In this document: one piece after another, positions 43,717 through 50,498 of the stretch | Layout: the number at the start of each line of letters is the position of its first letter | Position numbering within the stretch: position 1 is the stretch's first letter | From: JBHJGM01 sp964405825 | Lineage (GTDB): Bacteria > Verrucomicrobiota > Verrucomicrobiia > Opitutales > JBHJGM01 | Direction: 5' to 3' | NCBI GenBank assembly: GCA_964405825.1 | Contig: CAYOPI010000001.1 | Span: 71,858-135,857, forward strand | DNA: 64,000 nt | The notes under the pieces: model-generated | Told to the model about the DNA's origin: nothing | The model's input: the letters and a program-made list of their open reading frames with translations, nothing else | Database searches by the model: none | Position numbers and translations under genes: made by a program

Positions 43717-44805
43717 CTAGCTCTTGAGTTGATCGAGGATGCGCGCAGTGATTTCGCGTACAACGGCCTCGGCCTTCGGATCGGCCTGCTGGGCGTTGCC
43801 CACGCCGCTGGCCCCGTTGCCCTTGTCCGGCAGCTGACAGACCACACCGGGCCGAAACTCGTCGTTGTGGCAAAGTTCGCATTCGGTCCAGTCGGCGCGC
43901 TTCTCAGGCATACCAAGCTTCTGGCGGATGGCCATCAGGTCGCGCAGTTTGTCCGGCCCAAAGGTCTTCAGCCCGTTGCCCAGTTGCGAGGCGATCCACA
44001 GCACGCGGCAATAGGCGTCGGTGTTTTCCATCTTCCAGTAGGCGTCCTCCACGTCCTTGCCCCAGGTGATGACCCCATGGTTTTCCATGATGATGGCCTG
44101 GTGGTCGGGCGCCATCTCACCGACGACCCTGGAGTTTTCGGGCGTGCCGGGGGTCTGGTACGGGGCCAGGCCAATCTCGCCGAGGAAGACCTCCGCCTCC
44201 GGGATGATGCAGGTCGGTGGCTTGACCGAGGCCGCCGCAAACGCCGTGGCATGCACGGGGTGGGCGTGTACACAGCTCCTGGCCGCTTCAACCCGGCGCA
44301 TGATCCCCAGGTGCGTATTCACTTCACTGGTACGCGGGCGCGTGCCGGCGATCTGTTCGCCATTCATGTCGACCAGGCAGATGTCCTCGACCTCCATGAA
44401 GCCCTTGGAGATGAGCGTGGGCGTGCACAGCACAAGGTTGTCGCCCACGCGCACGGTGATGTTGCCGCCGTTGCCGTCGACGTAGTCGCGATTCCAGATG
44501 CGCCGCCCGATATCCACGATGCGCTCCTTCACCTCGGCCACGCGCGAGGAGTTGAAAAAGGCCTGAAGGTCGGCCGGGGACTTCGGGTCGCTGCCGGGCT
44601 CCCAGTGAAACTCGTAGTCGGGCAGCACGGGCGCAGACGCCTTCGACCCTGCCGGGGATGCCCCTGTCCCAATGGACGCACCGGCTTCGCGGAGGCGGTC
44701 GCGGGCGGCCGGAGTGACGATGGCCCCGGCGGGAATGGCCGAGGCCGGATCGCGTCCGGCGGCGATGTAGCCGTCGATATCCTTGGCGGTGATGACCTTC
44801 TTCAT
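43717..44805 (-). CDS. Class II aldolase (fuculose/rhamnulose-1-phosphate type) of the microcompartment
   Basis: 362 residues. The N-terminal ~50 residues (VITAKDIDGYIAAGRDP, then IPAGAIVTPAARDRL) form a small module also seen in other BMC proteins, followed by a linker. The class II aldolase domain begins near 85. Zinc ligands His180 and His182 (VHAHP), His243 (ENHGV) and the general base region near Glu161 are visible. The last 18 residues (AVVREITARILDQLKS) form an amphipathic helix of the encapsulation-peptide type. It would cleave a deoxyketose-1-phosphate to DHAP and lactaldehyde inside the shell. Confidence 0.88.
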   Translation of the reverse strand: MKKVITAKDIDGYIAAGRDPASAIPAGAIVTPAARDRLREAGASIGTGASPAGSKASAPVLPDYEFHWEPGSDPKSPADLQAFFNSSRVAEVKERIVDIGRRIWNRDYVDGNGGNITVRVGDNLVLCTPTLISKGFMEVEDICLVDMNGEQIAGTRPRTSEVNTHLGIMRRVEAARSCVHAHPVHATAFAAASVKPPTCIIPEAEVFLGEIGLAPYQTPGTPENSRVVGEMAPDHQAIIMENHGVITWGKDVEDAYWKMENTDAYCRVLWIASQLGNGLKTFGPDKLRDLMAIRQKLGMPEKRADWTECELCHNDEFRPGVVCQLPDKGNGASGVGNAQQADPKAEAVVREITARILDQLKS

Positions 44806-44826
44806 GAGTGAGCGAAAGGGAGTGGG

Positions 44827-45189
44827 TTACTTCAAAGGGGCGGTGGCCACAAGTTTGTCCCCGCCATTGGGGCGGCCATTGACCGCGGTGGCCTCCGCGG
44901 GCGGCTGGTAGTTGATGCGATCCACGATGCAGACCACGTAGGCATCCACCGGCGTGGGCCGCTCGAAGGGCTGCGTCGCCTCGGCCCCTTCCACGTAGCC
45001 GACGACGTCATCGACTCCCGCGCCCAGCTGATCGTAAACGACCAGACTGGAGGCCGCCGAGATCCCGTAGGGCGGGCCCGCGCGCAACTCGGCCCGCTCC
45101 AGCGGCGACACCAGAAGCCAGCGCGCGCCGCAGAAAGCCGGGTCGTCCACGCTGAGAGTCACTTTGCCGATGACGCGTCCAAGTCGCAT
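44827..45189 (-). CDS. BMC-P pentameric shell vertex protein (EutN/CcmL), 120 residues
   Basis: The EutN/CcmL beta-barrel is seen as MRLGRVIGKVTLSVDD at the N-terminus, LLVSPL, VVYDQLGAGVDDVVGYVEG and DAYVVCIVD. These pentamers cap the icosahedral vertices of the shell. It is longer than usual, with about 25 extra C-terminal residues (QPPAEATAVNGRPNGG) that may protrude or recruit cargo. It lies 21 bp upstream of the aldolase. Confidence 0.92.
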   Translation of the reverse strand: MRLGRVIGKVTLSVDDPAFCGARWLLVSPLERAELRAGPPYGISAASSLVVYDQLGAGVDDVVGYVEGAEATQPFERPTPVDAYVVCIVDRINYQPPAEATAVNGRPNGGDKLVATAPLK

Positions 45190-45232
45190 GTGCCTGAGTA
45201 AGTCGCTGGCGGGTTAACGGAAGGTTTACGTA

Positions 45233-45249
45233 CTGATTTTTTGGATACG
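45233..45249 (-). promoter_or_regulatory. Recurrent junction motif, copy 1
   Basis: On the minus strand, CGTATCCAAAAAATCAG. It begins a few bases after the stop codon of the BMC-P gene at 45254 and is about 44 bases upstream of the next BMC-P start. Thirteen of 17 bases are identical to copy 3 at 49576-49592. A role in mRNA processing or regulation is inferred only. Confidence 0.4.
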
Positions 45250-45253
45250 AGGG

Positions 45254-45508
45254 TCAGTCGGCCAGACCAACGACCATGTTGCGCAAGGGGGAGTCCTCGT
45301 CCTCGACCCGGCCGCGCGTGGCCATGCCGTCGGTCGAAACGATAACGCGGGCGTGCAGACCGGCACCGTGCGGGTCGATCGCGAGCATCGGCTGGCCGGC
45401 CTCGCTGCCGTCGTCGCTGATCGGCTGACAGATCAGCGTGCGCCAGCCGCGCATGCTCGGATGGCAGATGGTGGCGGTGATGTTGCCGTCGACGCGCGCG
45501 AGCTGCAT
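45254..45508 (-). CDS. BMC-P pentameric shell vertex protein, 84 residues
   Basis: A short EutN/CcmL-type subunit (MQLARVDGNITATICHP, then LICQPIS and DPHGAGLHARVIVSTDG). Second of three BMC-P paralogues in the operon, near the minimum length of the family. Its start is 3 bp after the stop of the aldehyde dehydrogenase gene. Having several BMC-P genes is typical of the Planctomycetes/Verrucomicrobia type of locus. Confidence 0.92.
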   Translation of the reverse strand: MQLARVDGNITATICHPSMRGWRTLICQPISDDGSEAGQPMLAIDPHGAGLHARVIVSTDGMATRGRVEDEDSPLRNMVVGLAD

Positions 45509-45511
45509 GGC

Positions 45512-46978
45512 CTACCAGATGCGGAGGTTGTCGACCATCACACAGCGGCGGGTGCGGGTGAAGGTCTTCGGAGTGGTGATGCCCTCGCCGGTGGTGGTGG
45601 CGATGGAGAAGCTGGAGTAGCCCTCGCCGCCCGAGCCCAGCCCGGCCACGCAGGGTCCGTTCTTGACGAAGAGAGTCGAGTCCAGGGCGCGGGCCATCGC
45701 GGTCATGTGCTCCACGTTGAGCGAGTGGATCATCGACGAGTGCTTGTAGCCGTGCTCGGCCTCCTTGGAGCGGGCGATGCCTTCCTCCACGTCGCGCACA
45801 CGCACCACCGGCACCAGCGGCGTCATCTGCTCCTCGACGACGAAGAGGTGATCGGCCTCAGTCTCGGCAAAGAGCAGCTTGCAGTCCGAGGGCGGGCGCA
45901 CGCCGCCGCGGGCGGCCAGCTCAGTCGCATCGAGCCCGACCACGTCACGATTGAGCACCCAGTGGCCGCCTTTCTGCTGGAAGGACTCGCGCGTCAATTG
46001 AGCCAGCTGGGAGTCGTTTACCTGGAACGCCCCGGCCTGTTTGAAAGCCGCGATGAAGTCCCGGTAGACCTTGTCGACGACGAAGATCTCCTTCTCGCCG
46101 ATGCACAGCAAATTGTTGTCGTAGGCGCCACCAACGATGATGTCGCGCGCGGCCCGGTCGAGGCGGGCGGTTTCATCGACGACCACCGGCGGATTGCCGG
46201 GACCGGCGCAAATCGCGCGCTTGCCGCTCTTCATCGCTGCGGCGACGACTCCGGGACCGCCCGTCACGCAGAGCAGGCGCACGAACTCGCTCTGGGCGAT
46301 CGCTTCGAAGGACTCGATCGTCGGGTGCTCGACGATCGTCACGAGATTGTCGATACCCACCTCACGGCGGAACGCACGGTTGTAAACGCGGACCGATTCA
46401 GCCGCGCAACGGGCGCCGGCCGGGTGCGCGTTGAAGACCACCGCATTGCCTGCGGCCACCATGTTGATGATGTTGCACGAGAGCGTCGGGATGGAATGGG
46501 TCACCGGGGTGATTGCGCCAATCACACCGAAGGGGGTCTGCTCCTCCATCGCGATGCCATGGTCGCCGCTCATGCCGTAGGGCGAAAGCCACTCGGTGCC
46601 GGGGATGTTGCGGATGCCCCGCAGCTTGTCGATTTTGTGCTCCAGACGCCCGATCCGCGTCTCCTCAAACTCCAGGCGGCCCCACTCCTCCTGCTTGTCG
46701 GTGCAGAGCGTCTTGACGATGTCGACGACCTTCTGCCGTCCGGCCATGCCCAGCTCCTGCAGCGCCAGAAAGGCCTGGTGCGCAGCGGCCGCCGCTTCCT
46801 TGCCGCAGGTAAAGACGCCGTCCGCGCCGGAGCCCAAGCCGTTCTTGCCGCCACAGCCGCAGGGGGCTTCGGCCTTGGCCGGCGCACCGGGGGCGGGGGA
46901 GCCGTCGCCCAGCTTGCGCAGGACCTCTTCGACGACCGACCGGACCGTCTGCTCGTTGATTCCAGAAATTTCGCTCAT
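45512..46978 (-). CDS. CoA-acylating aldehyde dehydrogenase of the microcompartment
   Basis: 488 residues, PduP/EutE type, converting an aldehyde (here probably L-lactaldehyde) plus CoA and NAD to acyl-CoA. N-terminal encapsulation helix NEQTVRSVVEEVLRKLG (about 8-24) targets it to the lumen. A Cys/Gly-rich linker (CGCGG at 40-44, another Cys at 58) follows. The catalytic Cys292 is in NNLLCIGEKE; TPVTHSIPTL and FNAHPAGARCA are conserved. A Gly-rich SGGEGYSSFSIA block lies near the C-terminus. Confidence 0.95.
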   Translation of the reverse strand: MSEISGINEQTVRSVVEEVLRKLGDGSPAPGAPAKAEAPCGCGGKNGLGSGADGVFTCGKEAAAAAHQAFLALQELGMAGRQKVVDIVKTLCTDKQEEWGRLEFEETRIGRLEHKIDKLRGIRNIPGTEWLSPYGMSGDHGIAMEEQTPFGVIGAITPVTHSIPTLSCNIINMVAAGNAVVFNAHPAGARCAAESVRVYNRAFRREVGIDNLVTIVEHPTIESFEAIAQSEFVRLLCVTGGPGVVAAAMKSGKRAICAGPGNPPVVVDETARLDRAARDIIVGGAYDNNLLCIGEKEIFVVDKVYRDFIAAFKQAGAFQVNDSQLAQLTRESFQQKGGHWVLNRDVVGLDATELAARGGVRPPSDCKLLFAETEADHLFVVEEQMTPLVPVVRVRDVEEGIARSKEAEHGYKHSSMIHSLNVEHMTAMARALDSTLFVKNGPCVAGLGSGGEGYSSFSIATTTGEGITTPKTFTRTRRCVMVDNLRIW

Positions 46979-47011
46979 TGGGTTTCGCGGGTGATGCTAG
47001 GTCGCATGGGT

Positions 47012-47326
47012 TCAGCCTTCGCTCGCCTTGAAGAGGGTCTTCCCCTCCACGTCCACCGCGTCGACGATGCCGACAATGGCCGCGTCAACGGGCAGGGATT
47101 TGAGCCCGGCGGCCTGGCGCGCCGAACTGCCCTGGGCAAACAGGACCATTTCACTCAGGCCGGCACCGACTACATCCACCGCTACAATCGTGTTGGTGCC
47201 TTCCTTGAAGCGCAGCGGCTGGCCCTGGTCCACGAGCATGGGCCGTAACAGCAGCAGCTTCTGGCCGTGCAGGTTGTCGTCCTTCTTGGTCGAGACGACC
47301 TGGCCGATGACGCGGGCGAGAAACAT
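47012..47326 (-). CDS. BMC-P pentameric shell vertex protein, 104 residues
   Basis: EutN/CcmL-type subunit: MFLARVIGQVVSTKKDDNL, then LLLLRPM, VVGAGLSEMVLFAQGSSAR and DAAIVGIVD. Third BMC-P of the operon. It lies between a BMC-H gene and the aldehyde dehydrogenase gene; spacing to the latter is 33 bp. Confidence 0.93.
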   Translation of the reverse strand: MFLARVIGQVVSTKKDDNLHGQKLLLLRPMLVDQGQPLRFKEGTNTIVAVDVVGAGLSEMVLFAQGSSARQAAGLKSLPVDAAIVGIVDAVDVEGKTLFKASEG

Positions 47327-47350
47327 CGCGGTGTCAAAGCGCCGAAGCGC

Positions 47351-47653
47351 CTACTTGCCGCCCTTGCCGGTGGTGGTTGCCTTCGGGAGGATGACCTCGA
47401 CCTCGCTGGCGGGCCGGGCGATGACGTGAGCGCTGATCACCTCGCCGAGTTCGCCGGCGGCCTGCGCCCCGGCGTCGAGGGCGGCCTTCACCGCGGCCAC
47501 GTCGCCGAGTACGGTCACGCTGACCAGCGCGCTGCCCACGCTCTTCATCGGTCCGGCCAACTCAACGTTGGCGGCCTTGAGCATGGCGTCGGTGCCCTGC
47601 ACGAGGGCGGTCAGTCCTTTGGTTTCGAGTAAGCCAAGTGCTTGTTCTGCCAT
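47351..47653 (-). CDS. BMC-H hexameric shell protein, pore loop SVGSA
   Basis: A 100-residue single-domain BMC protein forming flat hexamers of the shell facet. Starts MAEQALGLLETKGLTALVQG; the pore loop region reads KSVGSALVSV, and GDVAAVKAALDAGAQAA is the following helix. The tail is Lys/Gly-rich. The pore differs from those of the other two BMC-H proteins, so it may pass different small molecules. Confidence 0.95.
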   Translation of the reverse strand: MAEQALGLLETKGLTALVQGTDAMLKAANVELAGPMKSVGSALVSVTVLGDVAAVKAALDAGAQAAGELGEVISAHVIARPASEVEVILPKATTTGKGGK

Positions 47654-47693
47654 GGTAGTTTCGATTGGTTAAAGGTTCTTCAAGCGGTTGTGT

Positions 47694-47709
47694 TCAAAAA
47701 GTGGATACG
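47694..47709 (-). promoter_or_regulatory. Recurrent junction motif, copy 2 (overlaps ackA stop)
   Basis: On the minus strand, CGTATCCACTTTTTGA, whose last three bases are the acetate kinase stop codon. It shares CGTATCCA and the TTTT run with copy 3 at 49576-49592. It precedes the BMC-H gene at 47653 by about 40 bases. Confidence 0.4.
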
Positions 47710-48899
47710 CCGGAGGTGGTTCGAGCAGCCAGGAAACGCCGCACCTCGCGGGCGATGACGCGCTCCTCGTTGGCCGGGATCACGCAAATTGTAACCGGGC
47801 TGGCCTCAGCGCTCAAAACCGCTTCGTCGCCGACGCAGGCTTCGTTGCGGGCCGGGTCAAGCTGGAAGCCCATCTGCTCCAGCCCGGCGCAGACGGCGGC
47901 GCGGATGTCGGGGTTGTGCTCGCCGATGCCACCGGTGAAAGCCAGGCAGTCCAGCCCGCCCATCTGCAGCATGAACGCGCCGATCCAGTGGCGGATCTGA
48001 TGCACCAGAACATCGAGGGCCAACCGGGCCTTGGGGTTGCCTTCGGCGGCGGCATTCTTGATGTCGCGCAGGTCGTTGCTCAAGCCGCCGGACAGGCCCA
48101 GCAGCCCGCCTTCCCGGGTCAGTTGGCGTTCGGCTTCCTCCAGCGAAAGACCCAGCGTTTTCATCGCCAGAGGGATGGCCATCGAGTCCAGCTCGCCGAC
48201 ACGGTTGTTGTGCGGCAGGCCGCTCTGCGGGCTCAGGCCCATGCTCCCGCCGATAGCCACGCCATTGCGCATGCCCGCCAGCGAACTGCTCCCGCCCAGG
48301 TGGCAGGAAACCACCCGCAGCGGTTTGCCCGAGAGCGTTTGCGGGCCCTGCTGATACAGGCCGCGGGCGGCTTCGGCCACATCCTCACGTCCGCACAGTT
48401 CAGCCGTGCGCTCGGCGATGAACTTGTGGCTGGCACCATGGAAAGAGTTCCGGCGGATGCCGATGTCATGCCAGGCGTCCGGCACGGCGTAGCGGGTGGC
48501 CGGCTCGGGCACCCACTGGTAAAAAGCCGTCTCGAATAAAGCCACCAGCACCGCCGCCGGTGCCTTCTGCCGGAAGAGCCGGATGCCCGCCGCGTAGGCC
48601 GGGTTGTGCGCCGGGGCAACCTCGCGCATGGCCTCCATCGCCTCGAGCATGGCGTCGTCGGCTTCGACGCAGCCGGTCACATCCTTGGCCAGAATGCACT
48701 TGAAGCCCACCGCATCCAGGTCATCCAGCCCGCTGAGAAAGCCGTCGTCCTGCAGCCGCTTAAGCGCGTCCTCGATGATCGGCCCGAAGTCCTCCACACG
48801 CTCGTAGCCACCCTTGGCCAGCAGCACCTCGTCCGTGCCCAACTCGAAGAGCTGGTACTTGAACGAGGTCGAGCCCATGTTGGCGACGAGAACTTTCAT
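47694..48899 (-). CDS. ackA: Acetate/propionate kinase of the microcompartment operon
   Basis: 401 residues. Substrate-level phosphorylation step: acyl-phosphate plus ADP to acid plus ATP. ASKHA signatures include VLVANMGSTSFKYQLF (usual NxGSSSxK changed to GSTS), FHGASHKFIAER, VSCHLGGSSSLAGMRNG, GGSMGLSPQSGLPHNNR, FTGGIGEHN and NEERVIAREV. In this pathway the acid is expected to be lactate. Location is probably outside the shell. Its C-terminus (SGVSTF) is encoded by the recurrent junction motif. Confidence 0.95.
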   Translation of the reverse strand: MKVLVANMGSTSFKYQLFELGTDEVLLAKGGYERVEDFGPIIEDALKRLQDDGFLSGLDDLDAVGFKCILAKDVTGCVEADDAMLEAMEAMREVAPAHNPAYAAGIRLFRQKAPAAVLVALFETAFYQWVPEPATRYAVPDAWHDIGIRRNSFHGASHKFIAERTAELCGREDVAEAARGLYQQGPQTLSGKPLRVVSCHLGGSSSLAGMRNGVAIGGSMGLSPQSGLPHNNRVGELDSMAIPLAMKTLGLSLEEAERQLTREGGLLGLSGGLSNDLRDIKNAAAEGNPKARLALDVLVHQIRHWIGAFMLQMGGLDCLAFTGGIGEHNPDIRAAVCAGLEQMGFQLDPARNEACVGDEAVLSAEASPVTICVIPANEERVIAREVRRFLAARTTSGVSTF

Positions 48900-48951
48900 C
48901 GTGCTGGCCGAGGCGGATGTATCCAGAATCTCGTGACGGCGGGTCCGTGCC

Positions 48952-49230
48952 CTAGCTGACGAACGCGCCCAGCTTGCCCAGGTCGTCGTGCGGGCGCGGG
49001 ATCACGTTGACTGCGACCACTTCGCCGACCTGCGAGGCGGCTTCGGCCCCGGCGTCCACCGCCGCTTTGACCGCGGCCACGTCCCCGACGAAAAAGGCGG
49101 TCACCATGCCGCTGCCGATTTTCTCCCAGCCGGTCATCGTGACGTTGGCCGACTTCATCGCCGCGTCGCTGGCTTCAAAGAGGCTGATCAGCCCCTTGGT
49201 TTCGATCATGCCCATTGCTTGCTGTGCCAT
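48952..49230 (-). CDS. BMC-H hexameric shell protein, PduA-like pore KIGSG
   Basis: 92 residues. Starts MAQQAMGMIETKGLISLFEA; the pore loop EKIGSGMVTAF matches the KIGSG of PduA-type hexamers that conduct small polar metabolites. One of the few genes here with a good ribosome binding site (GAAGGAG, 6 bases before the ATG), suggesting high expression as expected for a major shell subunit. Confidence 0.96.
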   Translation of the reverse strand: MAQQAMGMIETKGLISLFEASDAAMKSANVTMTGWEKIGSGMVTAFFVGDVAAVKAAVDAGAEAASQVGEVVAVNVIPRPHDDLGKLGAFVS

Positions 49231-49266
49231 GATTTGCTCCTTCTAAGATGGTTGAAAGGGTGGACC

Positions 49267-49536
49267 CTAGACGCCGAACTGCTTGAGCAGGTCCGGGTGC
49301 GGGCGGGGAATCACGTGCGAGGCGACCAGTTCGCCCACGCGGCCGGCAGCGTCCGAACCGGCGTCGACCGCCGCCTTCACGCTGCCAACGTCGCCCTTGA
49401 CCAGCACGGTAATAAAACCGCCGCCGATCGGCAGGCTCTTGACCAGGTCGACCGCGGCCGCCTTGACCATGGCGTCGCTGGCCTCGACGCTGCCGACAAA
49501 GCCGCGGGTTTCTATCAGTCCGATGGATTCGTTCAT
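49267..49536 (-). CDS. BMC-H hexameric shell protein, pore loop PIGGG
   Basis: 89 residues. Starts MNESIGLIETRGFVGSVEAS; the pore loop LPIGGGFITVL differs from both other paralogues, with Pro in place of Lys and an extra Gly. C-terminus HVIPRPHPDLLKQFG is near-identical in style to its neighbour (NVIPRPHDDLGKLG). It directly precedes that neighbour, 36 bp apart. Confidence 0.96.
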   Translation of the reverse strand: MNESIGLIETRGFVGSVEASDAMVKAAAVDLVKSLPIGGGFITVLVKGDVGSVKAAVDAGSDAAGRVGELVASHVIPRPHPDLLKQFGV

Positions 49537-49575
49537 CTGCTTAAGCTGGGTTGAAGTTCGTTGCTAAAGTTTGTC

Positions 49576-49592
49576 CTGAAAAATTGGATACG
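49576..49592 (-). promoter_or_regulatory. Recurrent junction motif, copy 3
   Basis: On the minus strand, CGTATCCAATTTTTCAG, starting 5 bases after the pduL stop codon and about 39 bases before the next BMC-H start. It matches copy 1 at 13 of 17 bases, the only differences being the A/T run. See also copy 2 at 47694-47709. Confidence 0.4.
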
Positions 49593-49597
49593 CCTGT

Positions 49598-50284
49598 TCA
49601 GGCCGGCCGCAGCAGCTCGACGCTGGACTCCGGCGTGAGCCCGCAGGCGTTGCCCTCGTCGGTGTCGATGTGCACCTCCAGGCGAAAGTCCTCCTTCACG
49701 CGCACGAAGATGCGGTCGAAGGTCACGCCGAGGTCGCCGCCCACGCGCAGGCGCATGTACTGCTTATGCTCCACGCCATAAAAGGTGGCGTCTTCCGGAT
49801 GCATGTGCACGTGCGGCGCGGCGCGAATCACCCCTTCGTTCATTTCCAGGAAGCCCTTTGGCCCCATCAGCATGCAGCCAGGCGTGCCGCCGATGTCGCC
49901 GCTCTGGCGCACCGGCACGCGAAAGCCCAGGGCCACCGCGTCGGTATTGGCCAGTTCAACCTGGTTGAGATCACGGCAGGGCCCGAGGATCCGCAGATTG
50001 GAGATGACGCGGCTGCGCGGGCCAATCAAGGTGACGGTCTCCTCCGCAGCGTATTGACCTTCCTGATACAGCCACTTGAAAGGGGTCAGCTGATGACCCT
50101 TGCCAAAGAGCTGTTCGACCGCCTGCGGCGTCAGATGACAGTGGCGCGCCGAAACGTTGACCACCAGCGGATTGGGTGCACTGGCCGAGGCCGGCAGGGG
50201 CAGGCCCAGATGCCGGTACACGCTTTCGCGAACGAGGTGCTCGACCACCGCGCGCGGCAGGTTTCGTTGCGGGGTTTTCGCCAT
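49598..50284 (-). CDS. pduL: PduL-type phosphotransacylase
   Basis: 228 residues; first gene of the BMC operon. Converts acyl-CoA plus phosphate to acyl-phosphate and frees CoA within the lumen. N-terminal helix RAVVEHLVRESVYRHLG is a typical encapsulation peptide. Two PTAC domains carry the zinc-binding His motifs VNVSARHCHLT and PHVHMHPEDA. Family motifs RLRVGGDLGVTF and VHIDTDEGNACGL near the C-terminus confirm it. Its upstream region carries a TTGACA element and an inverted repeat. Confidence 0.96.
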   Translation of the reverse strand: MAKTPQRNLPRAVVEHLVRESVYRHLGLPLPASASAPNPLVVNVSARHCHLTPQAVEQLFGKGHQLTPFKWLYQEGQYAAEETVTLIGPRSRVISNLRILGPCRDLNQVELANTDAVALGFRVPVRQSGDIGGTPGCMLMGPKGFLEMNEGVIRAAPHVHMHPEDATFYGVEHKQYMRLRVGGDLGVTFDRIFVRVKEDFRLEVHIDTDEGNACGLTPESSVELLRPA

Positions 50285-50322
50285 TATTGGCAGAATTTTG
50301 AGAGTTTCTGCACGTTTTCAGC

Positions 50323-50394
50323 CAAATTCTTTCAAATTTGTCAACCCTTTCGACTCAAGACACCGTTACTTAAACCTGCAAACCCATTTGCAGG
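50323..50394 (-). promoter_or_regulatory. Upstream region of the BMC operon with inverted repeat and -35-like box
   Basis: CCTGCAAA (50375-50382) and TTTGCAGG (50387-50394) are perfect 8-bp arms around a 4-nt loop. On the minus strand the hairpin is followed by TTTAAG. About 30 bases further downstream a TTGACA hexamer (around 50343-50338) precedes pduL, but no good -10 box is visible. The repeat could be a weak terminator of the upstream ADP-ribosylglycohydrolase gene or an operator for the shell operon. Confidence 0.4.
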
Positions 50395-50498
50395 CCAAGG
50401 CGCAGATCGTTGCACCCACTGCCGCGCAAGAACTTCAAAGCTCCCACGGCCACTGGCCCGCCGCGCCCGAGCCGATTCCACCAGCGGCCGAAGGCGGC

